A stretch of 58,388 bases of DNA from Elusimicrobiota bacterium (GCA_026388155.1 JAPLKI010000017.1:1-58388), one strand, 5' to 3'; positions 34,162-43,043 are shown, counted from the first letter of the stretch. Numbers and translations are program-made. Notes: a model not told the origin generated them from the sequence alone.

Positions 34162-35135
34162 CGGGGCAGCACCGGCTTATAAAATGAGGTAAAATCGGGA
34201 ATAGCCTTAATGACGCCGATTTTCAGCATCTCGGAGGCTACACGGTTATAATCGTCCTTTTTAAGGACCCCCGCGGCCCCTCCCTTTTCGACAGGCGCCA
34301 TCAGTTCTTTTATTCTTTCCAGCATCCATTTCTGATGGGCCCTGTTCGCGGGCAGGCCCGCGTCCTTCATGTATTTCAGGGTAATATCCAGCGCCTCTTC
34401 TTCATGGGCGAACGCGTAATTCCACCCTTCCAAAGAAGCCTCCACGAATGCCCGGCACATTGCGGGAGAGCGTTTATACAGGCTTTCCCCGGCATAAATG
34501 CCGTCCTCCGGGAAATTCAAGCCATACTGTTCGTAATGGAACAGAATGAGCTCTTCCGGGTTAAGGCCGGAATTAAGGATGGTATGGTATTCGTTGTACA
34601 CCATGGCGGAGACCGCGTCGACCCCGCCGCGCAGGAACAGGTTGGGGGTGTAAGCCTGCAGAACACTCGTCGCCTTGATCTTGTATTTTGAAAGAAAGGC
34701 TTTAGGCTGGATACTGAGGTCTCCTTCCCAATAGCTTATCTTCCTGCCGTTCAGGTCCCCGGGGTTGGTGATGCCGCTCGACTTTCTCGCCACAAGGATG
34801 AGCGCCGAACGCTGCGTTGACTGGAACAGGTTGACTACGGGAAGGCCGTTAGCGCGCTCCCTGACCCCGGCTGAAAGCCAAAGGAGGGCGAAATCGGTTT
34901 TGCCGCTTTTCAGCATCGGGCCGGGAGGAACATTCGGCCCGCTGGGGAGGATATTTACGTCAAGCCCGTGAGCTTTGTAAATACCCTTGTCATGAGCGAC
35001 ATAATACCCCGCGAACTGGGCCTGCGGGCTCCACAACGGAACAAAAGACGCCTTTTTAAGCGCCCCTTCCCCCCTGCAAACGCCGGCAGAGAGAATGAGC
35101 ACGGCTCCGGCCAGGAAAATGAACTTTTTTATCAT
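34158..35135 (-). CDS. NMT1/THI5-like periplasmic substrate-binding protein
   Basis: 325 residues with a signal peptide (KKFIFLAGAVLILSAGVCRG). The mature protein has the SsuA/THI5-like fold signatures: WSPQAQFAGYYVAHDKGIYK, GLDVNILPSGPN, KTDFALLWLSAGVRERANG, NLFQSTQRSALILVARK and LNGRKISYWEG. Such proteins deliver pyrimidine precursors, sulfonates or nitrate to ABC importers. No ABC permease or ATPase is next to it; instead it overlaps the sensor-phosphatase genes. It may therefore be a ligand-binding input for signalling rather than a transporter part. Confidence 0.85.
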   Translation of the reverse strand: MIKKFIFLAGAVLILSAGVCRGEGALKKASFVPLWSPQAQFAGYYVAHDKGIYKAHGLDVNILPSGPNVPPGPMLKSGKTDFALLWLSAGVRERANGLPVVNLFQSTQRSALILVARKSSGITNPGDLNGRKISYWEGDLSIQPKAFLSKYKIKATSVLQAYTPNLFLRGGVDAVSAMVYNEYHTILNSGLNPEELILFHYEQYGLNFPEDGIYAGESLYKRSPAMCRAFVEASLEGWNYAFAHEEEALDITLKYMKDAGLPANRAHQKWMLERIKELMAPVEKGGAAGVLKKDDYNRVASEMLKIGVIKAIPDFTSFYKPVLPR

Positions 35136-35248
35136 TGTCGCACTTTAGAATTTATGCCGCGTAAACATTGTCTTGGATCGAAATTAAAATGTCATATTTT
35201 TTACAAAACAATAGAACGGATGTCAACTGGCCTTTATACAACTGGTGA

Positions 35249-35755
35249 TTATTTTAAAGCTTCCGCCAGCGCCCTGCCGTAAGCGCGCGCCGGAACAGGG
35301 CCGGACGCGGTTATAAGTTTCCCGTCAATTTCAACTTCGGCGCCGGTATACTCTGCCCCGGCTTTTTCAAGTTCTCCGGACCCGTCGGGCCAGACAGTGG
35401 CTTTTTTATTTTTTAAGAGCCCGGCGTGGGCCAGCACTACGGGCGAAATGCAGATGGCCCCTATAAGCTTGCCGAGCCCTTCGGCTTTTTTAAAAACAGC
35501 CTGAACCTTCGGGTTGTCCAGATGCTCAAGCGCGCCCGGCCCCCCCACCAAAGTAAGGGCGTCGTAGTCGGCGGGGTTTATTTCGTCAATTACCTTGTCC
35601 ACCTGCGCGACGGCGCTGAACTTGCCCTTCGCCTGCCCCTTTGCGGTTGAAACCGTGTCCACTTCTACTCCGGCGGCTTCAAGTATTTTTTTGGGCTCAA
35701 TGTATTCCTCGTCCCGAAAACCCTGAAAAGCTATGAACATGGCGACTTTTTTCAT
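35249..35755 (-). CDS. DJ-1/PfpI family protein (third copy)
   Basis: 168 residues, the compact PfpI/YhbO size. FIAFQGFRDEEYIEPKKIL carries the N-terminal Glu, LVGGPGALEHLDN the glycine loop, and GAICISPVVLAHAGLL the nucleophile Cys (about residue 103). Members are glyoxalases/deglycases or cysteine peptidase-like proteins. It stands alone between the binding-protein operon and the ABC-F gene. Confidence 0.88.
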   Translation of the reverse strand: MKKVAMFIAFQGFRDEEYIEPKKILEAAGVEVDTVSTAKGQAKGKFSAVAQVDKVIDEINPADYDALTLVGGPGALEHLDNPKVQAVFKKAEGLGKLIGAICISPVVLAHAGLLKNKKATVWPDGSGELEKAGAEYTGAEVEIDGKLITASGPVPARAYGRALAEALK

Positions 35756-35827
35756 TTTCCCTCCGCAAATATTCTATAAAATCCTGCTGCCTTTTCTGCT
35801 CATTCTAAAAATTTAAAACAAATCCCC

Positions 35828-37627
35828 TTATCGTCCTTTTTGCAGTTCGGACCAGCGGGCAAAGAGGGTTTCCACTTTGTGCAGGGCGGCGTCCAGTTTC
35901 GCGTGGCGTTTGGCAAGTTCCTCCGCGTCGGTGGCTATGGCGGCGTCTTCAAGGGACAGACGGGCCTTTGCAGCCCTATCCTCAGCGGTCTGTATTTCGG
36001 CTTCCAGTTTCCGGAGGGAGTTCTTATGCTCCCGTGTCTCTTTGGCGGAAGGGCCCTGCTGGGGTTCGCCGACAGCGGGCGCGTGCGGCAGCTCTTCCTG
36101 CTGCTGCGCCATCCAGCTCTCCCATTGGGAGAGGTCGGCAAAAAAGCGGGCGTTTCCCCGGCCATCCAGCGCCAGCAGGCGGCTGCTTACCCGCTCAAGC
36201 AGGTAGCGGTCGTGCGTGACCAGCACCAGGGCGCCCGGAAATTCCTGCATGCTGCTTTCAAGCACCTCCAGTGATTGTAAATCCAGGTCGTTTGTGGGCT
36301 CGTCCAGCAACAGCACATCGGCGGGCCGCAGCATGAACCCGGCTATAAGAACGCGGGCCTGCTCGCCGCCGGACAGCAGCCGCAGCGGCATGTCCAGCTG
36401 CTCCTGGCGGAAAAGGAAGCGCGAGGCCCAGCCGCGCACATGGATGTTGGCGCCTTTATAACAGACATGCTCGCCGTTGCCGCACAAGGCCCGCTTGAGC
36501 GTGAGGTCCAGGTCCAGGCGGGCGCGGTGTTGGTCAAAGGTGGCCACGCGCAGACCTTCGGCCTGTTTCAGCGTGCCAGTGTCCGGGGCAAGTTCGCCGG
36601 CCAGTATTTTAAGCAGGGTCGTTTTGCCGCTGCCATTGCCGCCCAGCAGGCCCAGCTTGTCGCTGGGGGTGAGCGTCAGGTCCAGCGGGCCGAACAACTT
36701 GCGGCCGCCCAGGCTTTTTTCAACCTTCACGGCGCTTATAAGGCGGTTGGCCTGGCGGTCCCCGGACGTAAAGTCTATATCGGCGGCGCGGCCCTGCGCG
36801 TTGTGGTATTCCAGTTCTGAAAGTTCATTTATCAGTTCCCCCGCCCGGTCTATGCGGGCCTTCTGCTTTGTCGCGCGAGCTCTGGGGCCTTTGCGCAGCC
36901 AGGCTATTTCCCCCCGCACGATATTGCGCACCGAGTCTTCGCGCGAAGCCTGCGTATCAAAGTAGGCCTCTCGGTTTTCAAGGAACTGGCTGTAGTTGCC
37001 GACGCTGCTGAAATGCCCATCCGGGTAGCGCTTGTTCAGCTCTATCACGCGGTTGGTGACGCGCTCCAGAAAACGGCGGTCATGAGTGACCACGAGAAAA
37101 GGAAATTTGAGTTCCGAAATAAACCTCTCCAGCCAGAGCACGCCTTCTATGTCAAGATGGTTGGTAGGCTCGTCCAGCAGCAGCAGGTCCGGCCCGCGCG
37201 CTACCTGCGCAAGTATGGCCAGGCGCTTGCGCCAGCCGCCTGAAAGCGCGTTTACCTGCCGCGCGGGGTCCGTGAAGCCGGCGGCCGCAAGAGCGGCCGA
37301 GGCGCGCATGTCTATTTCATAGTCCTGCAGACCGAGGCCTTGCAGCGCCTTTACGACCTCGCCACGGACGTTCCAGTCCTGCGGGGCCGCTTCGAAGCGG
37401 TCCTGCTGGGCCAGATAACCCAGCCGCAGGCCGCGCCGGGCTGTAACCTCGCCGGAGTCGGGCGTTTCGTTCCCGGCCAGTATTTTCAGCAGCGTGGATT
37501 TGCCGGCCCCGTTGGGGCCTATGAGCCCGGTACGCTCGCCCTCGGAAAGACCGAAGGACAGCCCCTCGAACAACGGGCGCACCCCGAAACTTTTGGAAAG
37601 ATTTTGACAACTTAGCAGTATGGCCAT
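35828..37627 (-). CDS. uup: ABC-F family ATPase, Uup type
   Basis: ATG 37627 is chosen; it lies seven bases after the stop of the flavoprotein gene. About 599 residues with two ABC domains: GPNGAGKSTLLKILAG and LSGGWRKRLAILAQ with LLLLDEPTNHLDIE in the first; GGNGSGKTTLLKILAGE, LSGGEQARVLIAGF and LLLDEPTNDLDLQ in the second. A linker with PRARATKQKARIDR and a C-terminal coiled coil (ENSLRKLEAEI-like to the end) identify the Uup subgroup. These proteins have no membrane part and act on ribosomes or DNA intermediates. Confidence 0.92.
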   Translation of the reverse strand: MAILLSCQNLSKSFGVRPLFEGLSFGLSEGERTGLIGPNGAGKSTLLKILAGNETPDSGEVTARRGLRLGYLAQQDRFEAAPQDWNVRGEVVKALQGLGLQDYEIDMRASAALAAAGFTDPARQVNALSGGWRKRLAILAQVARGPDLLLLDEPTNHLDIEGVLWLERFISELKFPFLVVTHDRRFLERVTNRVIELNKRYPDGHFSSVGNYSQFLENREAYFDTQASREDSVRNIVRGEIAWLRKGPRARATKQKARIDRAGELINELSELEYHNAQGRAADIDFTSGDRQANRLISAVKVEKSLGGRKLFGPLDLTLTPSDKLGLLGGNGSGKTTLLKILAGELAPDTGTLKQAEGLRVATFDQHRARLDLDLTLKRALCGNGEHVCYKGANIHVRGWASRFLFRQEQLDMPLRLLSGGEQARVLIAGFMLRPADVLLLDEPTNDLDLQSLEVLESSMQEFPGALVLVTHDRYLLERVSSRLLALDGRGNARFFADLSQWESWMAQQQEELPHAPAVGEPQQGPSAKETREHKNSLRKLEAEIQTAEDRAAKARLSLEDAAIATDAEELAKRHAKLDAALHKVETLFARWSELQKGR

Positions 37628-37634
37628 GGCAGCG

Positions 37635-39242
37635 TCAGACCGCACATTCGGTTTTTGCCGCGCCCGCGCCCCGCAGCGCGGCTTCCACGGCTTTTATGGC
37701 GTCGGAGGCGGAACTGGTTATCCCGCCGCTATACCCCGACCCTTCGCCGATGGGGTAGAGGTTCCGTATATTTACCGATTCAAAATTTTTCCCGCGCCTG
37801 ATCCGCACAGGCGAGGAGGTTCTTGTTTCCGGACCCATAAGTATGGCGTCGTCGCCCACGAATAACGGGCACTCCGTTTTCCATTGGTTAAAAGCGGAAC
37901 GAAGCGTTTCGCTTATAAAAGCCGGGAAGACGCGGTTCAGGTCCGCGCTGCTAACCCCCATCTTGTAGGAATTACTGTTTAACGCGGCGGACGGCGTCCC
38001 GCTTAAGAAATCCCTGAGGTTCTGCGCCGGCGCCTTCCAGTTACCCCCGCCCGCGCTGAAAGCTTTGCGCTCTATATCTTTCTGGAACTCAACTCCGGCC
38101 ATTGGGTTGTTTGATCCGTAATCAGCGGTGGTGCAGGTTACCGCGATGGCGGAGTTTGAGAATGCGGAGTCCCTGGCCGAGTAGCTCATGCCGTTGAGCG
38201 CGAGCCCGCCCTCTTCCGAGGACGCGTTTATAACCTCGCCGCCGGGGCACATGCAGAAGGTGTACGCGCCGCGGCCGGTTTTGCGGTTCGTACAGTTAAA
38301 GGAATAGGTGGCGGCGCCTATGCCGGGAAAATCCCTATACTTGCTGCCGTATCTGATAAGGTTGATGGTCTTGGCCGGGTGCTCGACCCTCACTCCCACC
38401 GAGATGGGCTTGGGTTCAAGGCTGACGCCTTTTTTGTGCAGCAGTTCAAAGGTGTCACGCGCAGAATTGCCTATAGCCAGGTAGACGCTTGAGCAAAGGC
38501 GCTCCGTCGAACCATTAATTATCACGCCGGAAACTTTGCCTCCGGAGATAAGTATATCCGTCATTTTTGAGCCGTAATATATTTCGCCGCCCGCCTGAAG
38601 GATATAATTCCTGATATTGGCCGTTATTTTGCGCAGCACATCGGTGCCCAGGTGCGGCTTGCTGACATACCCCGTTTCCGGCGGCGCGCCGAATTTAATA
38701 AAAGTGTCCAGCACCTTGCTTGCGTGCGCGGAATTGTTAAGCCTTGAAAACAGTTTTCCGTCGGAATAGGCGCCGGCGCCGCCTTCCCCGAACTGAATGT
38801 TGGACTCCGGGGCCAGCGTCCGTTCGCTGATAAATCTTTGCACGTCCGCGTGGCGTTCTTCCAGTTTTTTGCCCCGTTCAAAGACGAGGGGTTTAAGCCC
38901 GTACTCGATAAGCTCAAGCGCGGCGAACATCCCGGCCGGGCCGAAACCGATTATTACAGGCCGCCGGCCCGCCGGCGCGGGCTTAGGCCGCGCAGCCGGT
39001 TTTCCGGCGTACAGAGGGAAATTGTCTTTGTTCTCGTAACCGGCGGGGACGCTTATAACCAGCGATAATTCGTAGTAGAACTGCCGCCTGTCGCCGGAAA
39101 CCAGCGTTTTGGAAAGTATCCGGACGACCTTGAGCTCATGCCCGGAGACCTTAAGCCTGCGCGCGGCGGATGTTAAGTATTCTCCGGGCCCGTCGATCTC
39201 AACGGGAACAAGCAAACCGCCTATGATAAGCTCCAAAGCCAT
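37635..39242 (-). CDS. COG2509-type FAD-dependent dehydrogenase
   Basis: 535 residues. The FAD motif PVIIGFGPAGMFAALELIEYG follows an approximately 90-residue N-terminal domain unique to this group (starting MALELIIGGLLVPVEIDG). Further signatures are FERGKKLEERHADV, IQFGEGGAGAYSDGKLFSR, GYVSKPHLGTD, YTFCMCPGGEVINASSE and YPIGEGSGYSGGITSSASD. The family is widespread and biochemically uncharacterised. The gene runs straight into uup. Confidence 0.88.
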   Translation of the reverse strand: MALELIIGGLLVPVEIDGPGEYLTSAARRLKVSGHELKVVRILSKTLVSGDRRQFYYELSLVISVPAGYENKDNFPLYAGKPAARPKPAPAGRRPVIIGFGPAGMFAALELIEYGLKPLVFERGKKLEERHADVQRFISERTLAPESNIQFGEGGAGAYSDGKLFSRLNNSAHASKVLDTFIKFGAPPETGYVSKPHLGTDVLRKITANIRNYILQAGGEIYYGSKMTDILISGGKVSGVIINGSTERLCSSVYLAIGNSARDTFELLHKKGVSLEPKPISVGVRVEHPAKTINLIRYGSKYRDFPGIGAATYSFNCTNRKTGRGAYTFCMCPGGEVINASSEEGGLALNGMSYSARDSAFSNSAIAVTCTTADYGSNNPMAGVEFQKDIERKAFSAGGGNWKAPAQNLRDFLSGTPSAALNSNSYKMGVSSADLNRVFPAFISETLRSAFNQWKTECPLFVGDDAILMGPETRTSSPVRIRRGKNFESVNIRNLYPIGEGSGYSGGITSSASDAIKAVEAALRGAGAAKTECAV

Positions 39243-39317
39243 AGTAGATAATACGATATACAGGCAGGTCTTTTACTGTTTTTCACCGGCAGTGCAGACG
39301 CGTTTTTGTTTTTGACC

Positions 39318-41117
39318 TTACTTCTGCAGCCAGGGCAGAAGCGCCTGGGAACTGGCGCGGGCTTCCATATAGTCAGGCTTAAGTTCCAGGGCTTTATCGT
39401 AATGGGCCCTGGCTTTCCGGAAAAGTTCACGGGCCTCGTCTTTTTGCCCCCAGACATATACGACTTCGCCCTTTTGCTTGCAGGCCAGCGCCAGATTATA
39501 GTGAAGCTTCGCGGCCTCGGGCTCCTGCAGGAGAGCCGTCTCAAAGGCTGAGATGGCCCCGTCGTAACGTCGCTCTTTGGCGAAAATGATGCCGATGTTC
39601 ACCAGAGCGTCCAAATCTCCCGGGTCGCGTTTAGCGGCCTCCTGGAACGCAAATTCTGCCGATTTCAGGTTTCCCGATCCCATGTAGGCCAGTCCCAGAA
39701 CGTTATAGGGAAGGGGGAACTTGTCGGTGGTCGGAGACAACCTGAGGGCCTGCAGGACCAGGTCCCGCGCTTCCTGAAATTTCTTGCGCTCCACCAGCGC
39801 CTGGGAGGCATTGACCATGGCCCGGATGGAATCGGGGGAAGTTTCCGCGGTCCTAAGAAAAAGGGTATTGTCGTCCTTCCAATCCCGGTTGCGCACGAAG
39901 CTGCGGCCGGCGTAAAAACAGAGGATCAGGGCGGCAAGAGCTATCAAGGGGCGCCGGCCAAGCTTCGAGAGGGCCATGGCCACAAGCAGGCAGAAACCTA
40001 TAGACGGGAGATACACGAGCCTTTCACCCATGATGGTGCCGATGGGGAAGGGAATGTTAGAGACCAGCGTGAAAGTCAGCAGGAAGAATCCGGCGGAAAA
40101 CAGGACTTCCCGGCGTTTTTGGGACCATTTCCAGATAAGGCCGCAGGCAGCGGCGAGTACCGCGGCCGCGAAAATATTCCGGAAAGCAAAAACCCCGAGG
40201 AGCGGGATGGCGTTAGGGGAGTAGTCGGCCGAAAGCGTCCAGGGCAGAAGGCAAAGCAGCAGGTAGCGCCACAGTATATAAAGGGCGTTCGAGAATCTTT
40301 CCGGAAACGGCATGGCGGCCAGGGGGTTGTCGAGGGCCAGCGCGGATTTCCCGGCAAGGACAGCGGCATCGCCGTGGCAAAAGGGAACGCTCAGGCGGGG
40401 CACAAATGCCCCGATAGCCATCTCACGGTAAATAATATACCCGGCCGCGATAGCCGCGAGCAGTATGCAGTCGCGCCAAATGCGCCGCCAGTCGGGGCGG
40501 CCCGGAAACTTGACCCAGGCTATCAGAGGAACCAGCAAAATGAAAGGAACGGCGCTTTCCTTGGAGAGCAGGCCGAGACCGAAGAAAACCATGGCCCGGA
40601 AGCGCCAGCCGCGCCCATAGGCCAGGCAGGCGAGCAGCACGAAGAACGTGGCCAAAAGATCGGCCCGGCCCACAATGGAATTGAGAACCTCGGTATGGAT
40701 GGGATGGAGGGCGAAAAGAAGTCCGGCGACCATGGGGACGGGTCCGGCGAGTCCCAGAAACTCGGCCAGATGGACCGTCAGGACGCAGTTGGCGGTGTGT
40801 ATAAGCAGGTTGAAGGCGCGAAAGTCCGCGGGATTGGATCCTTTCAGCTTCCAATTGAGGGCGAAACTCGTGGAGGTCAGCGGCCTCCAGACTATATCAT
40901 CCTTGTCCGGAAACCATGAGGAATGCCGCGTCCATATTCCCTTGAAATCCGCCCGGGTCACCATCTTATTTTCCACGATGACCCGGCGGTCGTCAAAGAC
41001 GAATGCGTTGGGCAGAGAGTTCGCGAACGCGGCGGCCACCGCGGCCGCAAGTACCGCGGCTTCGAGCCAGCGTTTGAGCGTCGCGCTTTCTGGATTATTC
41101 CGGCTGATCTGCGGCAT
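39318..41117 (-). CDS. TMTC-like membrane protein with C-terminal TPR repeats
   Basis: 599 residues. The N-terminal two thirds carry about ten membrane helices, with the DUF1736/TMTC features NSLPNAFVFDDRRVIVEN, WRPLTSTSFALNWKLKG, HPIHTEVLNSIVGRADLLA and FPIGTIMGERLVYLPSIG. These resemble GT-C-fold O-mannosyltransferases of the TMTC type. The last 190 residues hold about four TPR units (GDLDALVNIGIIFAKERRYDGAI, KLHYNLALACKQKGEV). In bacteria these are presumed protein or lipid glycosyltransferases using polyprenyl-phosphate sugars. It is the last gene before the accessory region. Confidence 0.82.
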   Translation of the reverse strand: MPQISRNNPESATLKRWLEAAVLAAAVAAAFANSLPNAFVFDDRRVIVENKMVTRADFKGIWTRHSSWFPDKDDIVWRPLTSTSFALNWKLKGSNPADFRAFNLLIHTANCVLTVHLAEFLGLAGPVPMVAGLLFALHPIHTEVLNSIVGRADLLATFFVLLACLAYGRGWRFRAMVFFGLGLLSKESAVPFILLVPLIAWVKFPGRPDWRRIWRDCILLAAIAAGYIIYREMAIGAFVPRLSVPFCHGDAAVLAGKSALALDNPLAAMPFPERFSNALYILWRYLLLCLLPWTLSADYSPNAIPLLGVFAFRNIFAAAVLAAACGLIWKWSQKRREVLFSAGFFLLTFTLVSNIPFPIGTIMGERLVYLPSIGFCLLVAMALSKLGRRPLIALAALILCFYAGRSFVRNRDWKDDNTLFLRTAETSPDSIRAMVNASQALVERKKFQEARDLVLQALRLSPTTDKFPLPYNVLGLAYMGSGNLKSAEFAFQEAAKRDPGDLDALVNIGIIFAKERRYDGAISAFETALLQEPEAAKLHYNLALACKQKGEVVYVWGQKDEARELFRKARAHYDKALELKPDYMEARASSQALLPWLQK

Positions 41118-41209
41118 GAAGGCTATTATACTTTTTCATTCAGGCAACATTGTACTCCGCTGCCTCGAATTAAAGCCCATATAAATATTGTAAAATTAGC
41201 AATACAAAC

Positions 41210-41249
41210 GCCGACGTAGCTCAGCGGTAGAGCAACCGCCTTGTAAGCG
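41210..41249 (+). pseudogene. 5' half of a tRNA-Thr(TGT) gene
   Basis: The sequence gives a normal acceptor 5' strand (GCCGACG), a D-arm (TAGCTCAGCGGTAGAGCA) and the 5' anticodon stem and loop CTTGTAA (anticodon TGT at 41242-41244). After three bases of the 3' anticodon stem it diverges. There is no matching variable loop, T-arm or CGTCGGC acceptor strand downstream. Breaks at the anticodon stem-loop are typical crossover points of tyrosine integrases, so this is probably an attachment-site scar. Confidence 0.65.
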
Positions 41250-41607
41250 AAACTCGTATTATGATGGCGTTTGACAGTTTCGGTTCCCCGTCGTAAATTC
41301 CAAACCCCACTTTGACCGTGTATGCCAGTTTATGATGGGCCGGGTTTCCCGAGTTGCACCAAAAATTGCACCACTTTTGAAGAGATGTGCCTCATGGTGT
41401 GGGCACATTGCTTTTTACAATTCGAGATAACTTACTTTGAAAAGCCGATAATGAATACCCGCAAAAATTCTTCCTAATCCCTATCAATAAGAGTTCCTCC
41501 CGGCGCTCACAGTTGCCCCGGAGCCCTCCTTCACTTCTGTTTCGCCTCATTCGTCTTCCCCTGTTTATTACTCTCCAAGGATTTTGGGTACTCGCCTTTA
41601 CCACTTC

Positions 41608-41635
41608 TTGACAAATGTATCATTTGTGATACAAT
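41608..41635 (+). promoter_or_regulatory. Promoter with palindromic operator for the MazF-type operon
   Basis: The -35 is TTGACA (41608-41613) and the -10 is TACAAT (41630-41635), with a 16-bp spacer. Within the spacer and overlapping the -10 is a perfect inverted repeat, TGTATCA-TTTG-TGATACA (41616-41633). AGGAGG follows just before ATG 41652. Binding there would block RNA polymerase, so the XRE protein of the operon is the likely autorepressor. Confidence 0.85.
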
Positions 41636-41651
41636 ATAACAGGAGGATACC

Positions 41652-41930
41652 ATGAAAACTATTTCTGCCAATCACGATCTTCTGGGTATTGTCGCAATCG
41701 GGAGCATTATCGGCAATCTGGTTCAGGCCAATGAAATGACCACCGTCAAAATAGAGCGTAATAAACTGATCGCCATGTATCACAAACTGGTGGAGCATTA
41801 TAAAATGCTCTATCGTGAGTATGAGGCCTTTCGGCAGGTTAATGAGCATCTTCGTGTGGAGGTTGTCGCACTGCGCGCCGAAAATAGCAATCTGCTCGGT
41901 AAGATTGCGGCAAAGGAGCCAGCCAAATGA
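41652..41930 (+). CDS. Small coiled-coil protein, first gene of a toxin-antitoxin operon
   Basis: 92 residues, strong Shine-Dalgarno sequence (AGGAGG). Residues about 30-88 form a continuous heptad-rich helix (KLVEHYKMLYREYEAF, HLRVEVVALRAENSNLLGKI). The N-terminal 25 residues are mildly hydrophobic (LLGIVAIGSIIGNLVQ). It overlaps the XRE gene by ATGA. I do not recognise a family. It may be an oligomerisation partner or regulator of the antitoxin, making this a three-component module. Confidence 0.7.
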   Translation: MKTISANHDLLGIVAIGSIIGNLVQANEMTTVKIERNKLIAMYHKLVEHYKMLYREYEAFRQVNEHLRVEVVALRAENSNLLGKIAAKEPAK

Positions 41931-42421
41931 CCGTGCCGATCACTCAGCTATCAACGGGCGAAAGACGCTTGTTCGATAATTCCAAACGAATTATCGGGGT
42001 ACTCAACCAAGCATTCAACCCGCAGATTCTTCAAGGTTTGAAGCAGATTATTACCTTTCCTGCCGCTGGCGTGATCAACCGCAGGGGCAGAATTTATATT
42101 CAAACCAAAGCAAGTAAAGGCGGCGCTCTGGCCTGGTCCATAGGCCAAAAGATTCGGACCGCGCGTGAGAGAAAGAATTTGACCCAAGAAGACTTGGCAA
42201 AGCTGACTGGGATTGCTCGGGCAAATATCGCCCGTTTTGAAACCGGTCGCCACGCGCCCAAGATAGCAACTGTCCAGCGCGTGGCCCGATCACTTGATTT
42301 AAAAACAACAGATCTATTAAAAATGCCGGGGCACGAAAAAACAAGGGAAGATTCAGATTGGATCAACGCTGACATGGACGAGTGGTCCAAATCGCTTGAG
42401 AGGGAGGACCGCAAGTCATGA
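41927..42421 (+). CDS. XRE-family antitoxin/regulator with N-terminal extension
   Basis: 164 residues. A Cro/cI helix-turn-helix lies at about 74-130: IGQKIRTARERKNLTQEDLA, then GIARANIARFETGRHAPKIA. The first 65 residues (TGERRLFDNSKRIIGVLNQA) are of unknown type. The acidic, Trp-containing tail DWINADMDEWSKSLERED resembles the toxin-binding tails of MazE/PemI-like antitoxins. Overlaps of four bases with both neighbours indicate one translationally coupled operon. Confidence 0.85.
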   Translation: MTVPITQLSTGERRLFDNSKRIIGVLNQAFNPQILQGLKQIITFPAAGVINRRGRIYIQTKASKGGALAWSIGQKIRTARERKNLTQEDLAKLTGIARANIARFETGRHAPKIATVQRVARSLDLKTTDLLKMPGHEKTREDSDWINADMDEWSKSLEREDRKS

Positions 42422-42777
42422 GCAAGGTTCTTACCGGTGAAGTTTACAACGCAAACCTTGAACCCGTCCGTGGATCTGAGCAGGGCAAAACACGGCCAAT
42501 TGTCGTCTTTCAGAATCCGGACCTGGCACGGTTCACCTCCACGGCACTTTGTATCCCTTTAACATCCAATATTAAACGCCTCGGCCTGCCCGGCACATGT
42601 CTTATTAGACAGGGAGACGGGGGGCTTTCGCGGGACAGCGTGGCTCTGGCCTTTCAGATGCGGGCGCTTGACGCCGCCCGCCTCGGTCCGCACATAGGGA
42701 AGCTATCTTCGTCAACAGTGGAAGCCTTGACCGATGCTGTCCTTAACGCACTGGGAATCAGCGTAGAGCAACCGTAA
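42418..42777 (+). CDS. MazF/PemK-type endoribonuclease toxin
   Basis: 119 residues with the PemK/MazF fold: TGEVYNANLEPVRGSEQGKT at the N-terminus, RPIVVFQNP, a central CIPLTSNI (the conserved Thr-Ser pair) and DSVALAFQMRALDAARL. The GSEQGK-x-RP loop contains the conserved Arg used in RNA cleavage. It is third in the operon, directly behind the XRE antitoxin. Family activity is sequence-specific mRNA cleavage in the cytoplasm. Confidence 0.9.
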   Translation: MSKVLTGEVYNANLEPVRGSEQGKTRPIVVFQNPDLARFTSTALCIPLTSNIKRLGLPGTCLIRQGDGGLSRDSVALAFQMRALDAARLGPHIGKLSSSTVEALTDAVLNALGISVEQP

Positions 42778-42836
42778 CCCGCACCCGTTCTTCTTCTACA
42801 GATAACTTGTCTCTTTACCAGTCCAAATTTTCTTCC

Positions 42837-43043
42837 TTAACTTTCGAGGTCGCTCTCCAACTGCGCCATGGCACTGCCGGCATTGGTAAAGCCTTGCGCC
42901 GCCATCATACCCTTTATATTTTCTTCCAGCGCCGCCTTATTAGCGCTTGCAAGGCGGTAGATTTCCGGGAGAACAGATTTTTTCACCGTCTTTCCCAGAA
43001 CAACTATTTCCTCGCTTATGACAGCTCCGTTTTTGTTTTTCAT
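42837..43043 (-). CDS. Small protein of unknown function
   Basis: 68 residues from ATG 43043, which is preceded by AGGGGGTCTT. The sequence (KNGAVISEEIVVLGKTVKKS, then IYRLASANKAALEENIKGMM) suggests a short strand followed by helices, with no membrane segment. It lies downstream of, and on the same strand as, the AbiE-type pair and could be a third member of that operon, 71 bp after the toxin gene. Confidence 0.5.
   Translation of the reverse strand: MKNKNGAVISEEIVVLGKTVKKSVLPEIYRLASANKAALEENIKGMMAAQGFTNAGSAMAQLESDLES

Larger units (their letters stand above)
41118..41651. other. Gene-free stretch at the core/accessory junction
   Basis: This 534-bp gap holds the 5' half of a tRNA-Thr gene (41210-41249), two direct TTGCACCA words 12 bp apart (41354-41361 and 41366-41373), an ATGTGCC/GGCACAT inverted repeat at about 41383-41407, and the promoter/operator of the toxin-antitoxin operon. 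No convincing protein-coding sequence was found in 41250-41600. Confidence 0.6.

Noticed and set aside
41392-41604. 70-codon minus-strand frame downstream of the tRNA fragment
   Set aside because: Low-complexity Arg-rich text with no ribosome site or similarity; it overlaps the promoter of the toxin-antitoxin operon.
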